Origin: an uncultured Collinsella sp.
GTDB taxonomy: Bacteria > Actinomycetota > Coriobacteriia > Coriobacteriales > Coriobacteriaceae
Direction: 5' to 3'
Assembly: GCA_900761995.1 (NCBI GenBank)
Contig: CAAFEY010000163.1
Span: 1 to 6,202 of the forward strand
Length of the DNA stretch: 6,202 bases
Under the pieces are notes generated by a model. The model saw nothing but the letters and a program-made list of their open reading frames with translations, did no database searches and was not told where the DNA came from. Positions within the stretch are counted from its first letter, which is position 1. The number at the start of each line of letters is the position of its first letter. The position numbers were made by a program, and so were the translations under genes. Shown here in pieces: positions 1-5,805 of the stretch.

Positions 1-632
1 GGATACCCAACGAATTCGAATTGGCTGAGAGCTATAAAGTTGGTCGCGTTACCGTGCGACGCGCTATTGAGGAGCTCGTCCAGCAGGGCTATCTAACGAA
101 GCGACAGGGGAAAGGCACGTTTGTCAATGCTCCCAAGCTCAAGCGCAAGATTCGCCAGAAGGATGACGTTCAGAGTTTTTCGGACGCATGCCGCGTTAAC
201 GGAATGGAACCGGGGGCGTGTGTCATTTCGAGAAAGATACTGCCGGCGGATTCCACCGAAGCACAGTTCTTTGGTGTTCCCGTTGGAACTGACTTGATTT
301 GCGTTGAGCGCGTGCGCACTGCCGATGGAGTCCCCGTCATGCTCGAGAACAACATATACGTTTACGAGGACAACGCCTATCTATCAACGGCACCTCTATC
401 TAACCAATCCATTTTTGAGTTCGTGTGCAACCGGACGGGCCGCACGCCCGCGTTTACCGACCCGTGCACACTCGAGATCGCGTGCGCGTCGCCCGAGGTC
501 GCTCGGCTGTTGGCGGTTCCCGTTGGCGAACCCTTGTTATATATGGAAGCCTTCTTTTTCGATGAGCAGCGGCGGCCGTTTATCATCGGCCGTCAGCGGA
601 TCGTTGGGTCTCGCTACGTTTTTGACATCTAG
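1..632 (+). CDS. GntR/HutC-family transcriptional regulator with UTRA domain (5' partial)
   Basis: This is probably the ligand-responsive repressor of the operon that follows. The frame is open back to base 3 and the start lies outside the window; 209 residues are visible. Residues 1-41 are the second half of a GntR winged helix: the recognition-helix region VGRVTVRRAIEELVQQGYL (13-31), then the wing RQGKGTFV. This matches the family pattern 'S..TVR.AL..L...GlI....G.GTfV'. Residues from about 50 to the end form a UTRA ligand-binding fold, with the typical strand 'PVGTDLICVERVRTADGVPVMLEN', a second 'VPVGEPLLYMEA' and the closing 'GRQRIVG'. HutC-type regulators bind small metabolites, often sugar phosphates or amino acids, and E. 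coli frl is likewise served by a UTRA regulator (FrlR). A TTG at 21 could be read as a start but would cut the DNA-binding helix, so it is rejected. Co-orientation with the catabolic genes suggests local control; the ligand is inferred. Confidence 0.9.
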   Translation, partial: IPNEFELAESYKVGRVTVRRAIEELVQQGYLTKRQGKGTFVNAPKLKRKIRQKDDVQSFSDACRVNGMEPGACVISRKILPADSTEAQFFGVPVGTDLICVERVRTADGVPVMLENNIYVYEDNAYLSTAPLSNQSIFEFVCNRTGRTPAFTDPCTLEIACASPEVARLLAVPVGEPLLYMEAFFFDEQRRPFIIGRQRIVGSRYVFDI

Positions 633-642
633 GACATTGCGA

Positions 643-682
643 ATGGAAACGCCCGGTGGATTATCTCACCGGGCGCTTCCAT
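643..682 (+). terminator. Strong hairpin after the regulator gene, possible terminator without a U-tract
   Basis: Arms 643-658 and 667-682 pair over 16 positions with a single mismatch (A649 against C676) around an 8-base loop. The core GCCCGGTG/CACCGGGC is very GC rich. It lies 10 bases after the regulator stop codon, as a terminator would. No run of T follows the 3' arm (the next bases are ACCGTTCACGG), so it is not a standard intrinsic terminator. It may be a U-poor terminator, an RNA 3'-end stabiliser, or a partial block between regulator and operon transcription. Confidence 0.5.
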
Positions 683-785
683 ACCGTTCACGGCGCAAAC
701 GCAACCGTTCATCCGCGTTGCGGCAATCAGTTTGAAATTATCTTGATGAAGGAAAAAGCTGCTGGTAACCTATGGGACGTCATAG
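683..785. other. Upstream control region between regulator and carrier genes
   Basis: No gene is seen here. The stretch holds a direct repeat ACCGTTCA at 683-690 and 704-711 (21 bases apart, about two helical turns), a weak inverted repeat CGCAAC (700-705) / GTTGCG (717-722), and the weak promoter candidate listed separately. An in-frame extension of the carrier gene runs back through it to 656, including an ATG at 746, but neither upstream start has a ribosome binding site. The two direct repeats could be a second regulator site, but they are short enough to arise by chance. Confidence 0.35.
743..771 (+). promoter_or_regulatory. Candidate sigma70-type promoter for the operon
   Basis: TTGATG at 743-748 (4 of 6 to TTGACA) and TAACCT at 766-771 (3 of 6 to TATAAT) are separated by 17 bases. 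Transcription would start near 778, immediately before the palindrome at 786-808. That geometry suits a repressor blocking initiation. The match is weak: other pairs such as a -35 at TTGAAA (732-737) are possible, and the whole operon could instead be read through from the regulator gene. Confidence 0.3.
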
Positions 786-808
786 AACGTTTGCATTGTG
801 CAAACGTT
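786..808. promoter_or_regulatory. Perfect 23-base palindrome, probable operator of the operon
   Basis: The arms AACGTTTGCA (786-795) and TGCAAACGTT (799-808) are exact reverse complements around the 3-base centre TTG. It lies between the candidate promoter and the carrier gene, ending 42 bases before the start codon. A perfect 10+10 dyad is the form expected for a dimeric helix-turn-helix repressor, and the adjacent GntR/UTRA protein is the obvious candidate. Many HutC-type operators have a GT-rich/AC-rich dyad; this one has GTTTG/CAAAC. In RNA it would also fold into a hairpin with a 3-base loop, but no T-run follows it, so termination is unlikely. Confidence 0.65.
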
Positions 809-840
809 GAAGCGAGATGCGATGCAGTCTCGAGTTCTTT

Positions 841-850
841 GGAGGTATCT
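841..850 (+). promoter_or_regulatory. Ribosome binding site that sets the carrier start
   Basis: GGAGG at 841-845 stands 5 bases before ATG 851. No comparable site precedes the alternative in-frame starts at GTG 656 or ATG 746, so translation of the carrier is placed at 851. Confidence 0.85.
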
Positions 851-2314
851 ATGTCAGATACGAAGGCGAAGAAGACAAACAGACGTTTTAAGTTCAAATT
901 ACCGCATGTCTATACGATCATGTTCTTGCTGATCGTTGTCTTTGCGGTCCTGACTTGGATCGTTCCCTCTGGTCAGTATCAGCGCAAGACGATTTCGACA
1001 GCGGCGGGCGAGCGTGAAGTTGCCGTTGCTGGAACCTATGAACAGGTCGATAAGAACTACACCGATTCCGAGACCGGCGAGACCATCAATCTGGGTCAGG
1101 ATATCTTCGCGGTCCTGCAAGCGCCCACTAAGGGCATCCAGGAGGCTGCCGACGTTGTTGCGTTCGTCTTATTGATTGGCGGATCGTTCGCAATCATCAC
1201 CAAGACCAACGCCTTGAATGCCGGCATGAGCCGTGTGATTAAAAAGCTCAAGAACAAGGACATCCTCATCATTCCCATCACGATGACGTTGCTGTCCATT
1301 TGTGGCACTACGTTTGGTATGTCTGAGGAAGCCCTGCCGTTCTATGCCATCTTCATTCCCATCATGATGGGTATCGGTTATGACTCGATGACGGCATTCA
1401 TCATCTGCTTCCTTGGTCCTAACCTGGGATATTGTGCTTCGACCATCGACCCGTTTAATGTTTTGATCGCCCAAGGCATCATTGGCATCGAGGGTAATCC
1501 GCAACTGTGGCTGCGTGCCGTTTCTTGGGTCATCTTCACTGCCGTCGGTATCGCATGGGCCATGCGCTACGCCATGCGCGTCAAGAAAAACCCCGAGTCG
1601 TCCATTGTGTACGAGGACGATAAGCTCAAGCGTATTGAATTTTCCGTGACCGATGCCTCCATCGAGGAAGAGTTCACTATCCGTCAGAAGCTCGTGCTTA
1701 TCGATTTTGCTTGCGGTATGGGCATTATCGTCTGGGGTCTTGTTACCCAGGGCTGGTACATGAATCAGATTTCCGCCGTGTTCCTTGGCATGGGCTTGCT
1801 TGCCGGTATCCTGGGCGGCCTTGACCAGCAGACGATCGCAGAGGAGTTCGTTAAGGGTCTCGCCGACTTTGCGTACGCTGCCGTCGTTATCGGTATCGCT
1901 CGCGGTATTCTGGTCATCGCCGAGGGCGGCTTGATCATCGACACCATCCTCCAGGCGCTCGCTACCGCGCTCGCCGGTGCACCCGCCGCCGTCTACACCA
2001 CGTTTATGTATGTCGTCCTTGGTCTGCTCTCTTTGCTGGTTCCCTCGAGTTCTGGCCTGGCGGCGCTCACCATGCCCGTTATGGGCCCCCTGACCGAGCT
2101 CATGGGCCTCAATCCCGAGGCGGCCGTCACCGCGCTCCAGTTTGCCAACCAGACCATCAACACCATCAGCCCCGTGGCGGGCATGACGGTCGCCGGCCTT
2201 GCCGTGGCTAAGATTTCGTTTGGCCAATGGTGGAAGACCATTTGGAAGTTCTTCATCTTCATGGTCGTGTTTGGCTTGGTCATTACTGCCATTTCCGGCA
2301 TGCTTCCGGCGTAG
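851..2314 (+). CDS. YfcC-family multi-pass membrane carrier, likely importer for the operon's substrate
   Basis: A 487-residue inner-membrane protein of the YfcC / C4-dicarboxylate anaerobic carrier group (COG1288-like, related to arginine/ornithine ArcD-type proteins). The start at 851 is set by GGAGG at 841-845 and gives a short basic N-terminus (MSDTKAKKTNRRFKFK) before the first membrane segment at about 21-38. A polar, acidic external stretch (about 43-83) follows, then roughly a dozen hydrophobic segments from 101 to 483. Family signatures are clear: VVAFVLLIGGSFAI (102-115), GTTFGMSEEALPF (152-164), GYDSMTAFI (176-184), IDPFNVLIAQGI (199-210) and RVKKNPESS (243-251), all close to E. 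coli YfcC as remembered. Two short polar/small-residue stretches, LVPSSSGLAA (396-405) and QFANQTINTISPVAG (430-444), look like re-entrant substrate loops. Family members are assigned to amino acids, peptides or dicarboxylates, mostly without proof. As first gene of an frl-like operon lacking FrlA, it probably imports the glycated amino acid or a derivative; the substrate is inferred. Confidence 0.88.
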   Translation: MSDTKAKKTNRRFKFKLPHVYTIMFLLIVVFAVLTWIVPSGQYQRKTISTAAGEREVAVAGTYEQVDKNYTDSETGETINLGQDIFAVLQAPTKGIQEAADVVAFVLLIGGSFAIITKTNALNAGMSRVIKKLKNKDILIIPITMTLLSICGTTFGMSEEALPFYAIFIPIMMGIGYDSMTAFIICFLGPNLGYCASTIDPFNVLIAQGIIGIEGNPQLWLRAVSWVIFTAVGIAWAMRYAMRVKKNPESSIVYEDDKLKRIEFSVTDASIEEEFTIRQKLVLIDFACGMGIIVWGLVTQGWYMNQISAVFLGMGLLAGILGGLDQQTIAEEFVKGLADFAYAAVVIGIARGILVIAEGGLIIDTILQALATALAGAPAAVYTTFMYVVLGLLSLLVPSSSGLAALTMPVMGPLTELMGLNPEAAVTALQFANQTINTISPVAGMTVAGLAVAKISFGQWWKTIWKFFIFMVVFGLVITAISGMLPA

Positions 2315-2323
2315 GTGGTTGTG
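2313..2323 (+). promoter_or_regulatory. Ribosome binding site overlapping the carrier stop codon
   Basis: AGGTGG at 2313-2318 overlaps the carrier's TAG stop (2312-2314) and stands 5 bases before ATG 2324. It favours ATG 2324 over the in-frame GTG codons at 2315 and 2321. The overlap indicates translational coupling of carrier and amidohydrolase. Confidence 0.65.
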
Positions 2324-3907
2324 ATGTCTGATCGTTTGACGGTCCTGACGTCTAAGAGCGTCTTTACCGGTACGGGGGACCTGCCGTTTGAAGGTTTCGT
2401 AGCGGTCCGTGGCAATCGAATTGAGGCTGTTGGCACCAAGTGTGAGCTAGCTTCGTATTTGACCCAAGCGGACGAGGTAGTCGACCTGGGCGACCGTACC
2501 GTCATGCCTGGCCTGATCGATGTGCATACCTTCTATACAGGCTGGGCGCTGCGGACATTGGGGTCTGATCTGTCCGGCATCGCCGATGCCAAAGAGGCTG
2601 TGTCGCTCTTGCGTGCATGGAAAGAAGATCATCCGGATTGCGCGGCGGCTTTTGGCCACAACTTACCCGAAACGTTGGCATCGGATGCCGAGAACGCAAA
2701 TACGGCAGCTGTGTTTGACGATTGTTTTGGCGATATCCCCGTCGTCTGCTTTACGCCGGGCGCGGAGACCTGTGTTCTCAATGCTGCCGCCAGCGCGCGA
2801 TACGGTTTTACACCCCAGGCGTGCTATGCCGCGAAGATCTGGCGCATGATGAGCGATTTCCTCGCGCTGCCCGAGGTACGTGCGGGGTATTCGGACTACA
2901 TGAGCATGCTTAACGAGCGCGGCGTTACCGCCATCAAGGAGATGGCGTTTGATGACTACTACGGCTTTGCCGACGAAATGGCTCGCCGTGAGGAATCTGG
3001 TGAGCTGACGGTTCGCGTCTCTATGATGTCGCAGCCGGTGGGTGCCGGTGCAAATCTGTCATATGCTCGCGAGGCGCGAGAGCGCTTCCGGGGACCGTTC
3101 GTTCGTTTTTCTGGCTTCAACCGTATGACCGATCGCGGCGTATGGGCGGGGCTTGCCGAGATGATAGACCCCTATGAGGACACGGCCGATGCGGGCGCCG
3201 CCGGCAAGACGGTCGTCGAGGAGCCAGAGTGGGATCTGATTGAGAACGAGCTGCGTGCAATTGATGCTGAGGGCTTCCGATACTCCTTGCATTGCCAGGG
3301 CGATGGCGCCATTCGCCGCACCGTGGCGCTCTATGCCTCGCTGCCTCGAGACGAGCATGGACGGATGCTTCGCCGCCATGCGATTACCGATCTCGAGAAC
3401 TCTGACCCGACCGATCTTGTCGAGTTTGGCAAGTTAGGTGGAATTTGCGAGGTCTATCCGCAGATTCTGACGCTGGACCGGCGCGAGGATTGCCTGTCGA
3501 TGATGCGTCGACAAATTGGCGAGACGCGACTTTTGCACAGCTGGAATCGCCGCGGCATGGAAGATTCCGGATGCACGGTGTGCTGTGGAACGGATTTGCC
3601 ACTGCTGATTCCGAGCCTGGGCGAGTCAATCTACAGCGCGTGCGGCGGATTCTTCGCCGACGGACTGCCCGTGAATGAGGTCAACACGCTGACGCTTGTC
3701 GAGCTCTTGCGCGCTTGGACTGCCGGGGGCGCGTACGATCTGATTCGCGAAGACGAGCTGGGTACGCTTGAGGTTGGCAAGCTTGCCGATATCTGCGTGC
3801 TCGATCGGGATGTGTTCGACCTCGATTATCGCGACGCACGCGATCTTGCGGTTGATATGACGATGTCGGACGGACAAATCGTGTTCGATCGAAATAAGGA
3901 GGCATAA
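2324..3907 (+). CDS. YtcJ-like amidohydrolase-fold protein with an altered metal site
   Basis: A 527-residue cytoplasmic protein of the amidohydrolase family 3 / YtcJ type, near the family's usual length of about 530. The N-terminal beta sandwich (1-60) leads into MPGLIDVHT (61-69), the family's 'PGFID.H.H' site. SLHCQGDGAI (321-330) matches 'HaiGDrAi'. RHAITDLENSDPTDLVEFGKLGG (351-373) matches 'RHRIEHaQ...d..RFa.LG' without gaps. CGTDLPLLIPS (421-431) matches 'GSD.P....P', and LGTLEVGKLADICVLDRD (479-496) is the usual C-terminal return to the sandwich. Two metal-site positions differ: the second His of HxH is Phe70, and the His of 'IEH' is Asp356. His68, His323 and Asp424 remain. YtcJ relatives remove acyl or formyl groups from amines or hydrolyse cyclic amides. 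Here it might release an Amadori unit from an acylated or peptide form, or catalyse a non-hydrolytic step. No signal peptide is seen. It is coupled to the carrier and ends 1 base before the epimerase start. Confidence 0.82.
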   Translation: MSDRLTVLTSKSVFTGTGDLPFEGFVAVRGNRIEAVGTKCELASYLTQADEVVDLGDRTVMPGLIDVHTFYTGWALRTLGSDLSGIADAKEAVSLLRAWKEDHPDCAAAFGHNLPETLASDAENANTAAVFDDCFGDIPVVCFTPGAETCVLNAAASARYGFTPQACYAAKIWRMMSDFLALPEVRAGYSDYMSMLNERGVTAIKEMAFDDYYGFADEMARREESGELTVRVSMMSQPVGAGANLSYAREARERFRGPFVRFSGFNRMTDRGVWAGLAEMIDPYEDTADAGAAGKTVVEEPEWDLIENELRAIDAEGFRYSLHCQGDGAIRRTVALYASLPRDEHGRMLRRHAITDLENSDPTDLVEFGKLGGICEVYPQILTLDRREDCLSMMRRQIGETRLLHSWNRRGMEDSGCTVCCGTDLPLLIPSLGESIYSACGGFFADGLPVNEVNTLTLVELLRAWTAGGAYDLIREDELGTLEVGKLADICVLDRDVFDLDYRDARDLAVDMTMSDGQIVFDRNKEA

Positions 3908-3908
3908 G
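3896..3908 (+). promoter_or_regulatory. Strong ribosome binding site of the epimerase gene
   Basis: AAGGAGG at 3896-3902, inside the last codons of the amidohydrolase gene, stands 6 bases before ATG 3909. It is the best-matching Shine-Dalgarno site in the window and suggests strong, coupled translation of the epimerase. Confidence 0.8.
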
Positions 3909-4760
3909 ATGCCTGAATCCAAACCGACGCTGCGCCGCGAGCAGATTGCGGGCATGAATATCCACTACATCATGTGGTCGCTCGATTACTTTCTTGATGT
4001 GCAGCAGCGTTTGGGCTTTGAGTCCATTGAGCTGTGGTGTGCAGAGCCGCATGTGACGCTCGACCATACGGGCTACTTTGAGGCTGAGGTCCTGGCGAAA
4101 AAGGCTGCAGACCGTGGGCTTAGGTATCGTACTCTGTGCCCCGAGAATGTTGTCTATCCTTGGCAGTACTGCGCACGCAAGCCGCTGCATGAACAGCGCA
4201 GCCTGGCGTACTTTAAACACGGCATTGAACTTGCCGAGGTACTTGGGTGCGACCGTATGTCCATCAACTCGGGCTGGGGCGACTGGGACGAGGACCGCGA
4301 GGAAGCCTGGAAGCGCAGCCGCGAGCACTTGTCCATTCTGGCGGAGTATGCCGGCGAGCACGGTCTGGTGCTTACGATGGAAAGCCTGCGTCCCGAGGAG
4401 AGCAACCTTGTGACGACGGTTTCCGATGCGAAGCGCATGATTGACGAGGTCGCGAGCCCGTACTTACAGCCCATGGTTGATACAACCGCGATGGGCGTTG
4501 CAGGCGAGACGCTCGAGGACTGGTTTGCCGCCTTTGGTGATGGGGCAATTCACGAGATGCACTTTATCGACGGCGACCCGTATGGCCATCTGGTGTGGGG
4601 TGATGGCAAGCACGATATGGACGCCTTCGTCGCCACACTCAACGCCCATGGTTTCGACGGCATGCTGGGCCAGGAAATCACGGATGGTCGTTACTACGAT
4701 GACCCGGCGGCGGCAGATGCCAAGAACATGGCCGCATTCGAGAAATATCTGATTGACTAA
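3909..4760 (+). CDS. frlC: FrlC-like sugar epimerase (TIM barrel), probable psicoselysine/fructoselysine 3-epimerase
   Basis: A 283-residue cytoplasmic protein of the xylose-isomerase-like TIM-barrel family; E. coli FrlC is about 276 residues. FrlC interconverts psicoselysine and fructoselysine so that the C3 epimer can enter the pathway. Comparison with remembered E. coli FrlC gives a near-continuous match: GFESIELW (36-43), LTMESLRPEESNLVTT (155-170) against 'LILEPLTPYESNVV', MVDTTAMGV (189-197) against 'MVDICAPYV', HEMHFIDGD (215-223) against 'RHLHIVDSD', WGDGKHDM (230-237) against 'PGEGKMPL', and QEITDGRYYDDP (255-266) against 'VELVTMYMNEP'. The expected metal ligands are Glu158, Asp191, His218 and Glu256, all present. 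The stretch SGWGDWDEDREEAW (121-134) differs from E. coli and may shape the substrate pocket. It starts 1 base after the amidohydrolase stop. Other TIM-barrel epimerases (tagatose or psicose type) are an alternative, but the operon favours FrlC. Confidence 0.82.
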   Translation: MPESKPTLRREQIAGMNIHYIMWSLDYFLDVQQRLGFESIELWCAEPHVTLDHTGYFEAEVLAKKAADRGLRYRTLCPENVVYPWQYCARKPLHEQRSLAYFKHGIELAEVLGCDRMSINSGWGDWDEDREEAWKRSREHLSILAEYAGEHGLVLTMESLRPEESNLVTTVSDAKRMIDEVASPYLQPMVDTTAMGVAGETLEDWFAAFGDGAIHEMHFIDGDPYGHLVWGDGKHDMDAFVATLNAHGFDGMLGQEITDGRYYDDPAAADAKNMAAFEKYLID

Positions 4761-4770
4761 AACAACCATC

Positions 4771-4802
4771 GGCCACGCAACCAACGTCATTGATTGCGGG
4801 CC
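4771..4802 (+). other. Imperfect hairpin between epimerase and deglycase genes
   Basis: GGCC (4771-4774) and CGCAA (4776-4780) pair with TTGCG (4794-4798) and GGCC (4799-4802), giving nine base pairs with one bulged A (4775) and a 13-base loop. It lies in the 62-base gap 4761-4822, the longest gap inside the operon, and ends 8 bases before the ribosome binding site of the deglycase gene. No T-run follows. It may mark RNA processing or stabilise the downstream mRNA; chance is possible. Confidence 0.35.
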
Positions 4803-4809
4803 AAACAAG

Positions 4810-4822
4810 AAAGGAACTGGAT
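4810..4822 (+). promoter_or_regulatory. Ribosome binding site that sets the deglycase start
   Basis: AAAGGA at 4810-4815 stands 7 bases before ATG 4823. The in-frame TTG at 4790 would add 11 residues (MIAGQTRKELD) unlike the family N-terminus and has no such site, so 4823 is preferred. Confidence 0.75.
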
Positions 4823-5791
4823 ATGAACGCACACGATCTGATCAAAGAGGCAATTGCCGAGAAGGGCAAGTTCGACAGCGTCTACTGGATTGCTTGCGGT
4901 GGCTCCATGATCGATTTGATCCCGGCTCATGAGCTTCTGCAGCGCGAGGCAACCACCTTCACTTCGTATATCTATACGGCTCGCGAGTTCGATATCATGC
5001 GTCCGCGTCGTCTGGGCGAGAAGTCCCTGGTCATCGCTTGTAGCCACAGTGGCAACACCCCCGAGGTCGTCGAGGGCTGCGAGATTGCCCTTGCTGCCGG
5101 CGCTACGGTGATCGCCCAGACCGACAACGCTGGATCTAAGATCGACACCGGTAAATGGACCACGTGGGTCTACCCGTGGGGCGAGGGCGTGCCGCAGGCC
5201 GAGGTCCCCGCTGGCATTTCGCTGTCGCTTGCGGCAGAGCTGCTCGATCAGCAGGAGGGCTACGCCGATCTTGCCGATATGTATGCCGGTATCGCCGAGA
5301 TGGATAAGATTCTTCCCCCGGCACGCGAGAAGGTAAATGCCGAGCTGGGCGATCGCTTTGCCAAGCTTTGCCAGGAGCACGAGTTCTTCTATATTCTGGG
5401 CAGCGGTCCCAACTTTAGCCAGACCTACGGTTTCGCTATCTGCTCTCTTATGGAGATGCAGTGGCAGCACTGCAGCTACATCCACTCTGCCGAGTACTTC
5501 CACGGCCCCTTCGAGGCTACTCAGGATGGCGTTTTTTACTTCCTGCAGATGGGCTCCAGCGAGTGCCGTGCTATGGACGAGCGCGCCCTGGCGTTCCTTA
5601 AGACGCATACCGATACGCTGATGGTGCTCGATGCCAAGGAGTACGGTATGGAAGCCGTGCCGGCGAGCGTCCGTGCTTATCTGGACCCGGTGCTGTTCTA
5701 CGCCATGAACTGCGAGCTGCGTGCCGCACGCGGCAAGGTGTTTGACCACGATCCCGATTTCCGCCGCTATATGGGCGTCGTCGAGTACTAG
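4823..5791 (+). CDS. frlB: FrlB-like SIS-domain deglycase, probable fructoselysine-6-phosphate deglycase
   Basis: A 322-residue cytoplasmic enzyme with two SIS (sugar isomerase) subdomains. It should split fructoselysine 6-phosphate into glucose 6-phosphate and lysine, the last step of the pathway. The first SIS unit opens with VYWIACGGSMIDLIPA (20-35) and carries the phosphate-binding loop CSHSGNTPEVVEG (73-85). The second opens with FYILGSGPNFSQTYGFA (189-205) and holds LMEMQWQHC (209-217) and HSAEYFHGPFE (221-231), the 'E.W......EF.HGPFE' block typical of FrlB/FraB deglycases. Glu211 and His227 are 16 residues apart, the same spacing as the catalytic pair I remember for Salmonella FraB (Glu214/His230). 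GlmS-type isomerases would carry an added glutaminase domain, which is absent. Gene order, following the epimerase and preceding the kinase, supports the call. Relatives act on fructose-asparagine or glucoselysine phosphates, so the exact amine is inferred. The gene ends 14 bases before the kinase start. Confidence 0.87.
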   Translation: MNAHDLIKEAIAEKGKFDSVYWIACGGSMIDLIPAHELLQREATTFTSYIYTAREFDIMRPRRLGEKSLVIACSHSGNTPEVVEGCEIALAAGATVIAQTDNAGSKIDTGKWTTWVYPWGEGVPQAEVPAGISLSLAAELLDQQEGYADLADMYAGIAEMDKILPPAREKVNAELGDRFAKLCQEHEFFYILGSGPNFSQTYGFAICSLMEMQWQHCSYIHSAEYFHGPFEATQDGVFYFLQMGSSECRAMDERALAFLKTHTDTLMVLDAKEYGMEAVPASVRAYLDPVLFYAMNCELRAARGKVFDHDPDFRRYMGVVEY

Positions 5792-5805
5792 AAGGGACAA
5801 AGGCC

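Noticed and set aside
304..735. 143-codon + strand open frame overlapping the regulator gene
   Set aside because: It is out of frame with the UTRA domain and rich in Arg/Ser/Pro, typical of a shifted frame of a real gene.
786..808. The palindrome read as an intrinsic terminator or attenuator
   Set aside because: No T-run follows the 3' arm and the stem is only 40% G+C, so an operator role fits better.
656..850. In-frame 65-codon upstream extension of the carrier gene, with GTG 656 and ATG 746 as possible starts
   Set aside because: It overlaps the hairpin, the promoter candidate and the palindrome, has no ribosome binding site, and its translation is not membrane-like or family-like. GGAGG before ATG 851 gives a better start.
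1169..2227. 352-codon open frame on the - strand inside the carrier gene
   Set aside because: Its translation is rich in His, Asp, Gly and Arg with no domain pattern, as expected from the antisense of a GC-rich codon-biased gene; the + strand gene is certain.
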